Assembly (NCBI RefSeq): GCF_025630775.1
Contig: NZ_JAOSZE010000029.1
Span: forward strand, 1 to 64,000
Length of the DNA: 64,000 bases
From: Actinoplanes sp. KI2
Lineage (GTDB): Bacteria > Actinomycetota > Actinomycetes > Mycobacteriales > Micromonosporaceae
Direction: 5' to 3'
Position numbers and translations under genes: made by a program. How positions within the stretch are numbered: the stretch's first letter is position 1; each line of letters opens with the position of its first letter. The notes under the pieces are model-generated. The model was not told the origin of the DNA. It worked only from the letters and a program-made list of their open reading frames with translations, and did no database searches. This document shows positions 15,052-23,224 of the stretch, in pieces.

Positions 15052-16602
15052 TCAGGACCAGCCGGTGCCGACCACCCAGCTCACGTCGTCCGACCAGGCG
15101 CCTGCCGCGTCGAACGGGTGCACGCCGCCGTTGCTCGCCGCGTACACGATGTTGTTGTAGTGCCGGAGGTCCCGGGTCGGGTAGTTGTACGACCGGAACG
15201 TGTTGCCCTGCCCGTTCTTGCCGGTCTGCGGGCAGAACGTGGCGTCCTGCGCGAACAGCGTGCCGCCGTCGTTCGCGTTCAGGTACAGCTGGAACCCGGA
15301 GTGCCGCAGGTAGCTGCCGGCCGTGTCCTTCGACTCGAACGAGACGCAGGAGCTGTTGGCGAGACCGGCCCGTACCACGAAGGTCGCCTGGCCCTTGAGG
15401 GCCGAGGTGCTGGACGACGTGACCACCTGGGTGTTCACCGTGGTGCCGGAGTGCGCGATGTACCGGGTCGTGCAGCAGGCCGTGGTGGCCCGCAGCGACA
15501 CCGACGAGCCGACGGTGACCGCGGGGCCGCTGGTCAGCGAGGTGGTGGCGTAGCCGGCCGCGGTCACGTTGGCCTGCACCGAGTTCTCCGTGGCGTCGGA
15601 CGGGTAGCCGCTGGTCATGACGCCCTCGTAGAAGGTGCCGGCGGACCCGTTGCTGTTGTCGCCGCCGATGCCCAGGATGATCGCGCCCTCCTTGTGCATC
15701 GGGTTGTAGCCGGACGTCGTCGACCGCGCGCCGCTGTAGAAGGTGGACAGCGAGCCGGACTGGGCGTTGCCGCCGCGGATCGCCCACAGGTTCGCGGTGC
15801 CCTTCACGACGGCCGTGGTGAACCGGTTGCTGATGCTGGGGTTCGCGGAGTTGAGACCGAGGTTCCGGCCGGAGAACAGGCCGTTCTCCAGGTCCGCCAT
15901 GATCCACGGGCCGTTCCCGGCGCCGTAGCCCCAGACCTTGCTGTTGCCGAAGTAGATGGCCTCCATGTGGCCGTTGCCGGTGTCCTTGCTGTTGGTCTCG
16001 GCGTTGCCGTAGTCGAAACAGCAGTCGGCGTTGTAGTGGGAGCCGTCGAGCACGGCGTACATGCCCTCGGCCGCGTCGCCGGTGGCGATCCCGCTGGTGC
16101 TGTTGTTGCGGTAGCCGGTGCCGGGGGAGACGAAGACGCCGTACGCCTTGTGCCCGCCGACCGTCACCGGCGCGGCGTCCGCCCCGGCCAGGTTGTCGTA
16201 GCCGTTGACGTCGGGCCCGGTGAAGCCGCCGGGCGGGGCCTGGGTGAGGTTGTTCCCGTGCCCGGACTGGTCGTAGATGATCGTGATGAGGCAGGTGGTG
16301 CCGGCGCAGAAGGTGTCCTGGCCGGCGGCGTTGGCCACCCCGCCGGCGCTCAGCGGGGCGATGTTCAGCGTCGCGCCGTCCGAGGCGCGCTTCACCTGGT
16401 ACAGCGGGCCGGTGTACGCGGCGTACAGCGCGCGGGTGGTGCTGTGCGCGGCGACGCAGGGGGTGCCGCCGGCGGCGTAGATGTCACAGGGCTGGGAGGT
16501 GGCGGCCTGCGAGACGCCGGCGTTGACGAGCACGCCGGCGACGATGGCGGCCGCGGTGGCGACGCCGACGGCGGCGCCCCGGACGAGCCGTGATGGTGCC
16601 AT
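15052..16602 (-). CDS. abfB: Secreted alpha-L-arabinofuranosidase B (GH54 with CBM42)
   Basis: The product is 516 residues. An Ala-rich signal peptide ends in a VSQAA type site near residue 33. The GH54 catalytic domain covers about 35-360 (QPCDIYAAGGTPCVAAHSTTRALY, IIYDQSGHGNNLTQAPPGG, DCCFDYGNAETNS). The C-terminal CBM42 AbfB domain at about 370-516 has repeated modules such as SCVSFESKDTAGSYLRHSGF. It removes arabinose side chains from arabinoxylan or arabinan outside the cell. The ATG has GGAAGAGG upstream. A near-palindromic LacI-type site lies about 76 bases before the start, so sugar-dependent repression is likely. It is a single gene ending at a hairpin. Confidence 0.93.
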   Translation of the reverse strand: MAPSRLVRGAAVGVATAAAIVAGVLVNAGVSQAATSQPCDIYAAGGTPCVAAHSTTRALYAAYTGPLYQVKRASDGATLNIAPLSAGGVANAAGQDTFCAGTTCLITIIYDQSGHGNNLTQAPPGGFTGPDVNGYDNLAGADAAPVTVGGHKAYGVFVSPGTGYRNNSTSGIATGDAAEGMYAVLDGSHYNADCCFDYGNAETNSKDTGNGHMEAIYFGNSKVWGYGAGNGPWIMADLENGLFSGRNLGLNSANPSISNRFTTAVVKGTANLWAIRGGNAQSGSLSTFYSGARSTTSGYNPMHKEGAIILGIGGDNSNGSAGTFYEGVMTSGYPSDATENSVQANVTAAGYATTSLTSGPAVTVGSSVSLRATTACCTTRYIAHSGTTVNTQVVTSSSTSALKGQATFVVRAGLANSSCVSFESKDTAGSYLRHSGFQLYLNANDGGTLFAQDATFCPQTGKNGQGNTFRSYNYPTRDLRHYNNIVYAASNGGVHPFDAAGAWSDDVSWVVGTGWS

Positions 16603-16677
16603 GGGGGACCTCTTCCGTTGCGGGGATGCGGCGAGGGGGGAGCCTGCAGCGGAAAGCTATGGATCAACACCCGGGCG

Positions 16678-16691
16678 TGTGAACGTTAACA
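16678..16691. promoter_or_regulatory. LacI/GalR-type operator upstream of the arabinofuranosidase gene
   Basis: TGTGAACGTTAACA is a 14-bp palindrome around a central CG with one mismatched pair, and differs by one base from TGTTAACGTTAACA. LacI-family sugar regulators of actinomycetes bind such sites. It lies about 76 bases upstream of the GH54 start. No LacI gene is in the window, so the regulator would be encoded elsewhere. Confidence 0.55.
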
Positions 16692-16698
16692 TAGCGGA

Positions 16699-16754
16699 CG
16701 CTCCCAGGAGACGCAATGGCAATCTTCGATCGCCTGCGCCGCCTCCTGGGAGCG
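16699..16754. repeat. Perfect 12-bp inverted repeat with 32-base spacer
   Basis: CGCTCCCAGGAG (16699-16710) and CTCCTGGGAGCG (16743-16754) are perfect inverted copies. The pair lies 15 bases past the stop of the aldo-keto reductase on the minus strand and upstream of the arabinofuranosidase operator. It may act as a terminator with a large loop or as a paired binding site. A short in-frame ATG inside the spacer leads into the antisense of the reductase and is not a gene. Confidence 0.6.
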
Positions 16755-16769
16755 CTCACAGTCAGATCG

Positions 16770-17654
16770 TCAGTCCTCGGGGATGACCCGATCGAAGACG
16801 TCGCGCGGGGTGTCCGGGTCGGGGCCGTTGCGCACGCCGGTGTCCAGGGCGTCGATCCGGGCCATCTCGCCGTCGGTCAGCTCGAAGTCGAAGACCGCGA
16901 AGTTCTCGGCGATCCGGTCCGGGTTGGTCGACTTCGGGATCGCCGAGCGGCCGTGCTGCAGCTGCCAGCGCAGCATGACCTGGGCCGGCGACCTGCCGTG
17001 CCCGGCCGCGATCGCGCCGATCACCGGATCCTGAAGGACGCTGCGGCGCTGCTCGCCCCAGCCGGGATAGAACGTGATGCCGCCGATCGGCGACCACGCC
17101 TGGGTGAGTATGCCGTGCTCGGCGTCGGCCTTCTGCACGTCCGGCTGGCTGAAGTACGGATGCAGCTCGATCTGGTTCACCGCCGGTACCACCTCGGTGC
17201 GGGCGAGCAACTCGTCCAGGTGCGTACGCATGAAGTTGCTGACGCCGATCGCGCCCACCCGGCCGTCCGCCAGCAGCCGCTCCAGCGCCCGGTAGGCGGC
17301 GACGGTGCGCTCGAACCGGTCCGGCGCCGGCTGGTGCAGAATCAGCAGGTCGAGCCGGTCGACGCCGAGCTTGCGGGTGGCCTTCTCGAAGGCATGCAGC
17401 GTCTGGTCGTAGCCGAAGTCGCTGACCCACACCTTCGTCTCGAGGAAAACCTCCGCCGGGCTCAGGCCGGCGCGCCGGATGCCCTCGCCGACCTGCCGTT
17501 CGTTCCCGTACGCGGCGGCGGTGTCCACGTGCCGGTAGCCGACCTTGAGCGCCGTCTCCACGGCGGCCGCGGTCTCCTCCGGGGGACTCTGGAAGACACC
17601 GAAGCCGAGGGCGGGCATCCGGAGGCCATTGTTGAGCACAAGTTCTGGGGTCAT
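16770..17654 (-). CDS. Aldo-keto reductase (2,5-diketogluconate reductase type)
   Basis: The product is 294 residues, normal for the family. The TIM-barrel catalytic residues are present: Asp in YRHVDTAAAYGNE together with its Tyr, Lys in FLETKVW and His in LLILHQP. The NADPH-binding end has IPKSTNPDRIAENFAVFDFELTDGE. It reduces aldehydes or ketones with NADPH in the cytosol; the substrate is unknown. The ATG at 17654 is kept. The gene stands alone on the minus strand, divergent from the DUF190 gene. Confidence 0.88.
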   Translation of the reverse strand: MTPELVLNNGLRMPALGFGVFQSPPEETAAAVETALKVGYRHVDTAAAYGNERQVGEGIRRAGLSPAEVFLETKVWVSDFGYDQTLHAFEKATRKLGVDRLDLLILHQPAPDRFERTVAAYRALERLLADGRVGAIGVSNFMRTHLDELLARTEVVPAVNQIELHPYFSQPDVQKADAEHGILTQAWSPIGGITFYPGWGEQRRSVLQDPVIGAIAAGHGRSPAQVMLRWQLQHGRSAIPKSTNPDRIAENFAVFDFELTDGEMARIDALDTGVRNGPDPDTPRDVFDRVIPED

Positions 17655-17721
17655 GCTTCGACCGTAGGCATGCCGCGGCCCCCGTGCGGGGTACCAGCAT
17701 TACCTCCCGGAGGAGTGCCTC

Positions 17722-18069
17722 ATGAAGATCGAAGGACCGGCCGCCCGGCTGACCATCTTCCTCGGCGAGGACGACACCTGGCACCACAAGCCGCTCTACC
17801 ACGAGATCGTCAGCCGCGCCCATCACGCCGGGCTGGCCGGCGCCTCGGTGCTGCGCGGCATCGAGGGGTACGGCGCGAGCTCCCGCATCCACACCAGCCG
17901 GCTGCTGTCGCTCTCCGAGGACCTGCCGCTCGCGGTGATCATCGTGGACCAGGAGGACCGGATCCGCGCGTTCCTGCCGCAGCTCGACGAGCTGGTCACC
18001 GAGGGCCTGGTCATCCTCGACCCGGTCGAGGTGATCCGCTACGTCGGCCGCCCCACCGCGGCCCGCTGA
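17722..18069 (+). CDS. DUF190 (PII-like) small protein
   Basis: The product is 115 residues. DUF190 proteins have a ferredoxin-like fold akin to PII signal proteins. Family features visible here are ARLTIFLGEDDTWHHKPLYHEIV, AGLAGASVLRGIEGYG, and DLPLAVIIVDQEDRI. The ATG follows GGAGGAG by 6 bases. DUF190 genes often sit beside fluoride channel genes, but none is present here, so the partner is unknown. Confidence 0.85.
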   Translation: MKIEGPAARLTIFLGEDDTWHHKPLYHEIVSRAHHAGLAGASVLRGIEGYGASSRIHTSRLLSLSEDLPLAVIIVDQEDRIRAFLPQLDELVTEGLVILDPVEVIRYVGRPTAAR

Positions 18070-18071
18070 GC

Positions 18072-18569
18072 TCAGGCGCGCTGCCGGTCGGCCCGCTGCC
18101 GGACCAGCTCCTCGACCGCGGTGGGCAAAGTGGTCTCGAAGTCGATCAGCTTCGCCCAGGTCGGGGTGACGACGATGCGGACCATGCCGTCGTAGAGCGA
18201 GCGCACCTCGGCCTCCCACTCCACTCGCTGCTCGGGCGTCATCCGGTAGGTGCCGTTCATCCGCAGGAACTCCTCCGGGATGCCGTCGACGTCGTCCAGC
18301 TCGGCCCGCCCGCGGATGAGCAGGATCTTCGGCGGGTGCACCTCGGTGTCGATCGTCAGCGCGACCGCCGGGTTGTGCCGCAGCGAGGGCAGCTTCGGGG
18401 AGTTCCTGGTGGTGCAGAGGACGATCGCCGAGCCGTTCCAGGTGAACGCGATCGGGATGCTGCGCGGCGTGCCGTCCTTGGCCACGTACGCCAGGCGGGT
18501 CAGGTCGCGGGCCAGCAGCTCCCGGCTGATCGGCCGGCTCAGTACCTCGGTGATCTCGTGCTGTTCCAT
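18072..18569 (-). CDS. PPOX-class (pyridoxamine oxidase-like, probably F420-dependent) protein
   Basis: The product is 165 residues with a split-barrel flavin/F420 fold: LARDLTRLAYVAKDGTPRSIPIAFTWNGSAIVLCT, then SPKLPSLRHNPAVALTIDTE and ILLIRGRAEL. Such proteins reduce or oxidise small molecules with FMN or F420. I start it at ATG 18569 (MEQHEITEVL), which follows GGGAG by 6 bases, rather than at an upstream start. The 3' end nearly touches the DUF190 gene running towards it. Confidence 0.8.
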   Translation of the reverse strand: MEQHEITEVLSRPISRELLARDLTRLAYVAKDGTPRSIPIAFTWNGSAIVLCTTRNSPKLPSLRHNPAVALTIDTEVHPPKILLIRGRAELDDVDGIPEEFLRMNGTYRMTPEQRVEWEAEVRSLYDGMVRIVVTPTWAKLIDFETTLPTAVEELVRQRADRQRA

Positions 18570-18678
18570 GTTGTCGCTCCCGTGATTCGGTGTCGTCGAG
18601 CCGGCCGTCCGGCCGCTCATACGCCTGGGACGGAGCCGGCCGGCGCTTCTCGACATCCGCGCCCGGAGAAATTTCCGC

Positions 18679-19221
18679 TCATGCCAGACTTCCGGCGATC
18701 ATGATGGACAGCAGTCGTTGGGTACGGGCCGCTCCGTCCTCGCCGGCGCCGGACTGTGCGATGCCGTGGATCATCCACAACAGGTCACGGTGATCGAGGT
18801 CCGGTCGGGCCGCCCCGGCCCGCTTGGCACGGTCGACCAGGTCGCCGCCCACCTGGTGCAGGTCGCGGTGGCTGACCACGAAGACGTCGCCCTGCTTGCC
18901 CAGGGCGTTCACCAGGGCCTCGGCCAGGCCGCGCCGGGTGATCATGTGCGCCAGCAGGAGCCGCATCCACTCGGCCAGGGCCTGTCTCGGGTCGGCGCCG
19001 GAGCGCAGCTCGTCGCCGGCCGCGCACAGCCGTTCCACCGCGTCGCGGTAGACCGCCTCCTGCAGGGACTCCCGGGTGGGGAAGTGGCGGTACAGGGTGC
19101 CCGGGCCGACGCCGGCCCGCTTGGCGATCTCGTCGAGCGAGGCGCCCGCTCCCTGCTCGCTGAAGACCTCCTGAGCCGCGGCGGTCAGGCGCTCCCGGTT
19201 GCGTTGCGCGTCGGCGCGCAT
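18679..19221 (-). CDS. TetR-family transcriptional repressor
   Basis: The product is about 180 residues. The N-terminal helix-turn-helix reads SLDEIAKRAGVGPGTLYRHFPTRESL at about 30-55; the C-terminal half is the ligand-binding domain. The ATG at 19221 has GGAGAGG just upstream; a GTG directly before it is also possible. It is divergent from a truncated MFS pump and two perfect CGGAGAC palindromes lie between them, so it most likely represses its own gene and the pump. Confidence 0.9.
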   Translation of the reverse strand: MRADAQRNRERLTAAAQEVFSEQGAGASLDEIAKRAGVGPGTLYRHFPTRESLQEAVYRDAVERLCAAGDELRSGADPRQALAEWMRLLLAHMITRRGLAEALVNALGKQGDVFVVSHRDLHQVGGDLVDRAKRAGAARPDLDHRDLLWMIHGIAQSGAGEDGAARTQRLLSIMIAGSLA

Positions 19222-19240
19222 CACCTCTCCTTTGACTTAA

Positions 19241-19287
19241 CGGAGACTGTCTCCGTATTCTTCGGCCAGACACGGAGACTGTCTCCG
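19241..19287. promoter_or_regulatory. Two TetR operators, perfect 15-bp palindromes
   Basis: CGGAGACTGTCTCCG occurs at 19241-19255 and again at 19273-19287, 32 bases apart (about three helical turns). Each is a perfect 7-bp inverted repeat around one base. They lie between the divergent TetR and MFS genes and are the obvious operators of the TetR protein. Confidence 0.85.
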
Positions 19288-19314
19288 GTTCAGTCTATCG
19301 GAACGGGGGGCCGC

Positions 19315-20136
19315 ATGGTTCTGGTGGTGATCGTCGCCGTCCAGCTGATGTTCGGCATCGATGCCGCCGAGTACGGCTGGACGACCGCGCCGGCGGTCGC
19401 GCCGACAACCGTCGCGGTGCTCCTGCTCGCCGCGTTCGTCCAGGTGGAGCGAAGAGCCGCCAATCCGGTGCTGCCCATGGCGCTCCTGCGGGACCGCGGG
19501 CGGGGCACCGGATACCTGGCGGCCGCGCTCGCCTCCGGGGCGATGTTCGGGACGTTCTTCCTCCTGACCCAGTTCCTGCAGGTCGTGCTGCACCTCGGAC
19601 CGCTTGCGGCCGGACTGGCACTCGTGCCCCTCATGGGGTCGATGCTCGTCACCGTCCGTCTCGTGCCCCGGCTGCTGGCCCGCGCCCGGGCCAGTGCCGT
19701 CGTCCTGGCCGGTGCGACCACGTTCCTGTCCGGCGCGGCGTGGCTGACCACACTGGATTCCGGCGCCACCTACCTGAGCGGCGTTCTCGGCCCGCTCGTG
19801 CTGCTGGGCGTCGGCGGCGGCCTGACCTTCGTTCCGCTCTCCAGCTCGATTCTCGGTGCCGTGCCGCAGACGCTGGCCGGTTCCGCGTCCGGCGCGTTGC
19901 AGGCCGTGCAGTACAGCGGCACCGCCTTCGGCGTCGCGGTCCTGGTCGCCCAGTTCGGCGCGGCCCGGCGCGGCGGAACCGATTTCGGCGCCGCGATCGG
20001 CGATGCGATCGTCGGCGCGCTGGTGCTGGAGGCGCTGGTCCTCGTGCTCGCCGCCGTCCGCCTCCGCTGGGACGGGCGTGCCTCCCCCGAGACGGCGGCC
20101 CCAACCCGAATCTTGCTGTCCCGGCGGCAGAACTGA
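19315..20136 (+). pseudogene. MFS drug transporter (DHA2 type), N-terminal half missing
   Basis: The open part encodes about 273 residues that match the second half of 14-helix DHA2 pumps: the helix ending IDAAEYGWTTAP, then FVQVERRAANPVLPMALLRDRGRG, FFLLTQFLQVVLHLGPLAAGLALVP and LGVGGGLTFVPLSSSILGAVPQTLAGSASGALQAVQYSGTAFG-type ends. The first six or so helices, including motif A, are absent, yet the operators and a possible start (ATG 19315) lie right in front. A deletion seems to have joined the promoter region to the middle of the gene. It may still be made but is unlikely to work as a pump. Confidence 0.75.
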
Positions 20137-20149
20137 TTGGGTCGGCGGC

Positions 20150-20881
20150 ATGGCTCTCATCGCGTACGACGAAGCGGACGCCGCGGCGTTCGGGGCGACC
20201 CGTCATCTCGGTGACGAGGCCCTCCGGGCGTGGCGGGAGGCGATCGCCCAGCATGTCGACCTGGGCCCGGGCGCACGGCTGCTCGATCTCGGCAGCGGCA
20301 CCGGCAGCTGGTCGCGGGCGCTCCGGGGGTGGTGGCCGCGGGCCGAGGTGATCGGGGTGGAGCCGTCCGCGGCGATGCGCGAGCGTGCGGGTCAGCCGCC
20401 CGCCCTGCCCGGCAGCGCCGAAGCGATCCCGCTGGACGATGCGAGCGTGGACGCGGTGTGGCTGTCGACGGTGGTGCACCACATCCCCGACCTGGCGGCA
20501 GCGGCCCGCGAGGTGCGCCGGGTGCTGAGGCCGGGCGGGCCGGTGCTGATTCGATCCGCGTTCGCCGGCCGGCATGCCGCGATCACGCTGTTCCGGTACT
20601 TCCCGGAGGCGATCGCGGTCCTCGACCGCTATCCGAGCGTCGCGGACGTCGAGGGCGCGTTCGCGGCCGCGGGGTTCGCCACCGTGGCCTTGGCACCGGT
20701 CCCGCAGGTGACCGCGTCGTCCCTGCGGGACGCGGTCGCCGGCCTGCGGCGCGAGGCGCACACCCCGCTGCAGTTGATCGACGATGACGCGTACGCGGCC
20801 GGCCTGCGCCGCATGCGCCAGGCTGCCGAATCCGCGACCGGGCCGGTGGTCGACGCCCTCGATCTGCTCGTGCTGCGCTGA
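20150..20881 (+). CDS. SAM-dependent methyltransferase (class I)
   Basis: The product is 243 residues. Motif I LLDLGSGTGSW lies near residue 45, the acidic end of strand 2 is VIGVEPSAAMRERAG, motif II reads DAVWLSTVVHHIPDLAAA, and LRPGGPVLIRS follows. This is the UbiE/type 11 methyltransferase pattern. The ATG at 20150 is 13 bases after the MFS remnant, so both may share the TetR-controlled transcript. Substrate unknown. Confidence 0.85.
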   Translation: MALIAYDEADAAAFGATRHLGDEALRAWREAIAQHVDLGPGARLLDLGSGTGSWSRALRGWWPRAEVIGVEPSAAMRERAGQPPALPGSAEAIPLDDASVDAVWLSTVVHHIPDLAAAAREVRRVLRPGGPVLIRSAFAGRHAAITLFRYFPEAIAVLDRYPSVADVEGAFAAAGFATVALAPVPQVTASSLRDAVAGLRREAHTPLQLIDDDAYAAGLRRMRQAAESATGPVVDALDLLVLR

Positions 20882-20948
20882 CCCGTGGTGCCCGCGGCCG
20901 GACGTTATTTCGGTGGCCGCCGAACGGTGGTGCTCCTAGGTTCGAACC

Positions 20949-21860
20949 GTGAGTGAGCGACAGAGTGCCGGCGCGCTGGCCGCCGCCGGGGTGACCGTGC
21001 TGTTCTGGGCGTCCGCGTTCGTGGCCATCCGCAGCGCCGGCGCCTTCTACTCGCCGGGTGCGCTCGCCTTCGGGCGGCTTGCCACCGCGGCGGTGCTGCT
21101 GGGGGCGTTCGCCCTGGTGCGCCGGGTCGGCTGGCCCGACCGCCGGGCGTGGCCGGGCATCCTCATCTCCGGCCTGCTCTGGTTCGGCGGCTACATGGTC
21201 TTCCTCAACTGGGGCGAGCGGCTGGTCGACGCCGGCACCGCCGCCCTGATCGTGAACGTCGGACCGATCCTGATCGCCCTGCTCAGCACCTGGGTGCTGC
21301 ACGAGGCGGCGCCCCGCTCGCTGTGGCTCGGCATCGCCGTGTCCTTCGCCGGCACGGCGGTCGTCGGGCTGTCCATGTCCGGCGGCGGGCGGTCGTCGCT
21401 GGGCGGGGTGCTGCTGTGTGTGCTCGCGGCCATCACGTACGCGATCGGGGTTGTCGCGCAGAAGCCGGCGCTGAGGTACGGCAGCGCCCTGCAGATCACC
21501 ACCTTCTCGGCGCTGGTCGCTGCGATCGCCCTGCTGCCGTTCGCCGGCCTGCTCGCGCACGAGGCCGCCGAGGCGCCGCTGTCGGCCACCCTGAACATGC
21601 TCTACCTGGGCGTCGGCCCGACCGCGATCGCGTTCACCACCTGGGCGTACGCGCTGGCCCGCACCACTGCCGGCAAGCTCGGCGCCACCACGTACCTGGT
21701 CCCGGCCCTGGTTGTGCTGATGTCCTGGCTCATTCTCGGCGAGGTGCCCGGCTGGCTCACCCTGGCCGGCGGCGCCCTGTGCCTGGCGGGCGTGGCCGTG
21801 TCCCGCCGCAGACGCGTCCCCGCTCCGCAGACTGCCGATCGGCTCATCTCCACGGGATGA
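20949..21860 (+). CDS. EamA-family (DMT) membrane transporter
   Basis: The product is 303 residues with ten predicted membrane helices in two EamA repeats, starting VTVLFWASAFVAIRSAGAFYSPG and ending GEVPGWLTLAGGALCLAGVAVSRR. Such proteins export metabolites or amino acids. It starts at GTG 20949; no strong ribosome binding site is seen, so translation may be leaderless or weak. It is a single gene between the methyltransferase and the lipoprotein. Confidence 0.85.
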   Translation: MSERQSAGALAAAGVTVLFWASAFVAIRSAGAFYSPGALAFGRLATAAVLLGAFALVRRVGWPDRRAWPGILISGLLWFGGYMVFLNWGERLVDAGTAALIVNVGPILIALLSTWVLHEAAPRSLWLGIAVSFAGTAVVGLSMSGGGRSSLGGVLLCVLAAITYAIGVVAQKPALRYGSALQITTFSALVAAIALLPFAGLLAHEAAEAPLSATLNMLYLGVGPTAIAFTTWAYALARTTAGKLGATTYLVPALVVLMSWLILGEVPGWLTLAGGALCLAGVAVSRRRRVPAPQTADRLISTG

Positions 21861-21894
21861 AGAAGCCGCCGTGCGGGGCTGAAAGTGTGAGCGG

Positions 21895-23217
21895 ATGACC
21901 GGGCACCGTGCCACGCGCTTGCTGGCCGCCGGAGCGGTCGTGCTGAGCGTCCTCGCCGGGTGCAGTGGTGGCGGCCATGGCTCGCCGTCCGGCACGTCCG
22001 GCCCGTCGGCGTCCCTCTCGCCGGCGCAGGTCGTCCAGCTCGCGCTCAAGGACGTCGAGCGGTACTGGACCGCCACCTACCCCACGATCAGCGGCGGCAA
22101 GCCGTTCCAGCCGATCCAGGGCGGCTACCACCCGTACACGCAGAGCTCCCCGCCACCGGCCTGCGGCGGCGAGGAGGGCGTCTATCAGCCCAACGCGTTC
22201 TACTGCCCGGACGGCGACTTCATCGCCTGGGACGCCGAGCAGCTGATCCCGCAGCTGCAGAGCAAGTTCGGCCGGCTGCTCGTCGTGCTGGTCTTCGCCC
22301 ACGAGTACGGGCACGCCGTGCAGTACCGGCTGGGCATGACCGATCAGCCCACGGTGGTTCTCGAGCAGCAGGCCGACTGCTACGCCGGTGCCTGGCTCGG
22401 CGACGCGAAGGCCGGCCACTCCGGCTCGTTCACCGGCATCACCCCGGCGCAGATCGACAGCGCGCTCGCCGGCCTGCTGCAGCTGCGGGACCAGCCGGGC
22501 ACCTCCAAGGCGAACGAGGGGGCACACGGCAACGCCTTCGACCGGATCCGGGCGCTGCAGGACGGTGTGGAGAACGGCGCCACCAAGTGCGCCGGCTACA
22601 ACGAGGGGAACCTGCCGATCACCGAGGTTCCGTTCACCGAGGAGCGGGACGCCGAGAGCGGCGGCAACCTGCCGTACGACCAGGCGGTCGACACCCTCGT
22701 CAAGGACGCGGAGGCGTACTGGGCCAAGGCGTATCCGCAGCTGACCGGCCGGCAGTGGAAGCCGCTGACGGTGCGGCCGTTCGATTCGGGCTCGGCGCCG
22801 GCCTGCCCGGACCCGGACACGATCGCCGACGGCGCCGCGTTCTACTGCCCGACCGGCGACTTCATCGCCTACGACGACCAGCGGCTGCAGGCGCTGTACG
22901 AGGCGTTCGGTGACAATGCCGTCGGGCTGGTCATCGGCGACCTGTACGCGCGGGCCGTCCAGCACCGCCGCGGCCAGTCGACGCAGGGCAGCGCCGGTCA
23001 GCTCGCGGTCGACTGCCTGAACGGCTCCTGGACGAACGACCTCCTCCACCGTGATCCGCGGACCGAGACCACCAAGCTCTCGCCGGGCGATCTCGACGAG
23101 GCCGTCGCCGCGCTGCTGGCCTTCGGCCGGGGCACCAGCGGATCCGGGGCGTCCGGTTTCGATCGCATCGCCGCCTACCGCAACGGCGTGCTCAACGGGT
23201 TGTCCGCCTGCAAGTGA
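21895..23217 (+). CDS. Lipoprotein with neutral zinc metallopeptidase domain, duplicated
   Basis: The product is 440 residues. The lipobox LSVLAGC at residues 17-23 predicts a membrane-tethered outside protein. The N-terminal half has PNAFYCPDGDFIAWD, then the zinc motif HEYGHAVQ near 140 and EQQADCYAGAW with the third ligand. The C-terminal half repeats the same order (FYCPTGDFIAYDDQRL, then DLYARAVQHRRG) but lacks the HExxH. The first half is likely an active peptidase and the second a dead copy. This two-part layout occurs in other actinomycete members as I recall, so it is probably a family trait. Confidence 0.83.
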   Translation: MTGHRATRLLAAGAVVLSVLAGCSGGGHGSPSGTSGPSASLSPAQVVQLALKDVERYWTATYPTISGGKPFQPIQGGYHPYTQSSPPPACGGEEGVYQPNAFYCPDGDFIAWDAEQLIPQLQSKFGRLLVVLVFAHEYGHAVQYRLGMTDQPTVVLEQQADCYAGAWLGDAKAGHSGSFTGITPAQIDSALAGLLQLRDQPGTSKANEGAHGNAFDRIRALQDGVENGATKCAGYNEGNLPITEVPFTEERDAESGGNLPYDQAVDTLVKDAEAYWAKAYPQLTGRQWKPLTVRPFDSGSAPACPDPDTIADGAAFYCPTGDFIAYDDQRLQALYEAFGDNAVGLVIGDLYARAVQHRRGQSTQGSAGQLAVDCLNGSWTNDLLHRDPRTETTKLSPGDLDEAVAALLAFGRGTSGSGASGFDRIAAYRNGVLNGLSACK

Positions 23218-23224
23218 GGCCAGG

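Noticed and set aside
16716..18704. Plus-strand ORF starting MAIFDRLRRLLG
   Set aside because: It starts inside an inverted repeat and runs antisense through the aldo-keto reductase and over the DUF190 gene; no domain is visible.
21895..23217. Frameshift or fusion as the cause of the doubled lipoprotein
   Set aside because: The frame is open throughout and the two halves are diverged, so this is an old duplication and not a recent error.
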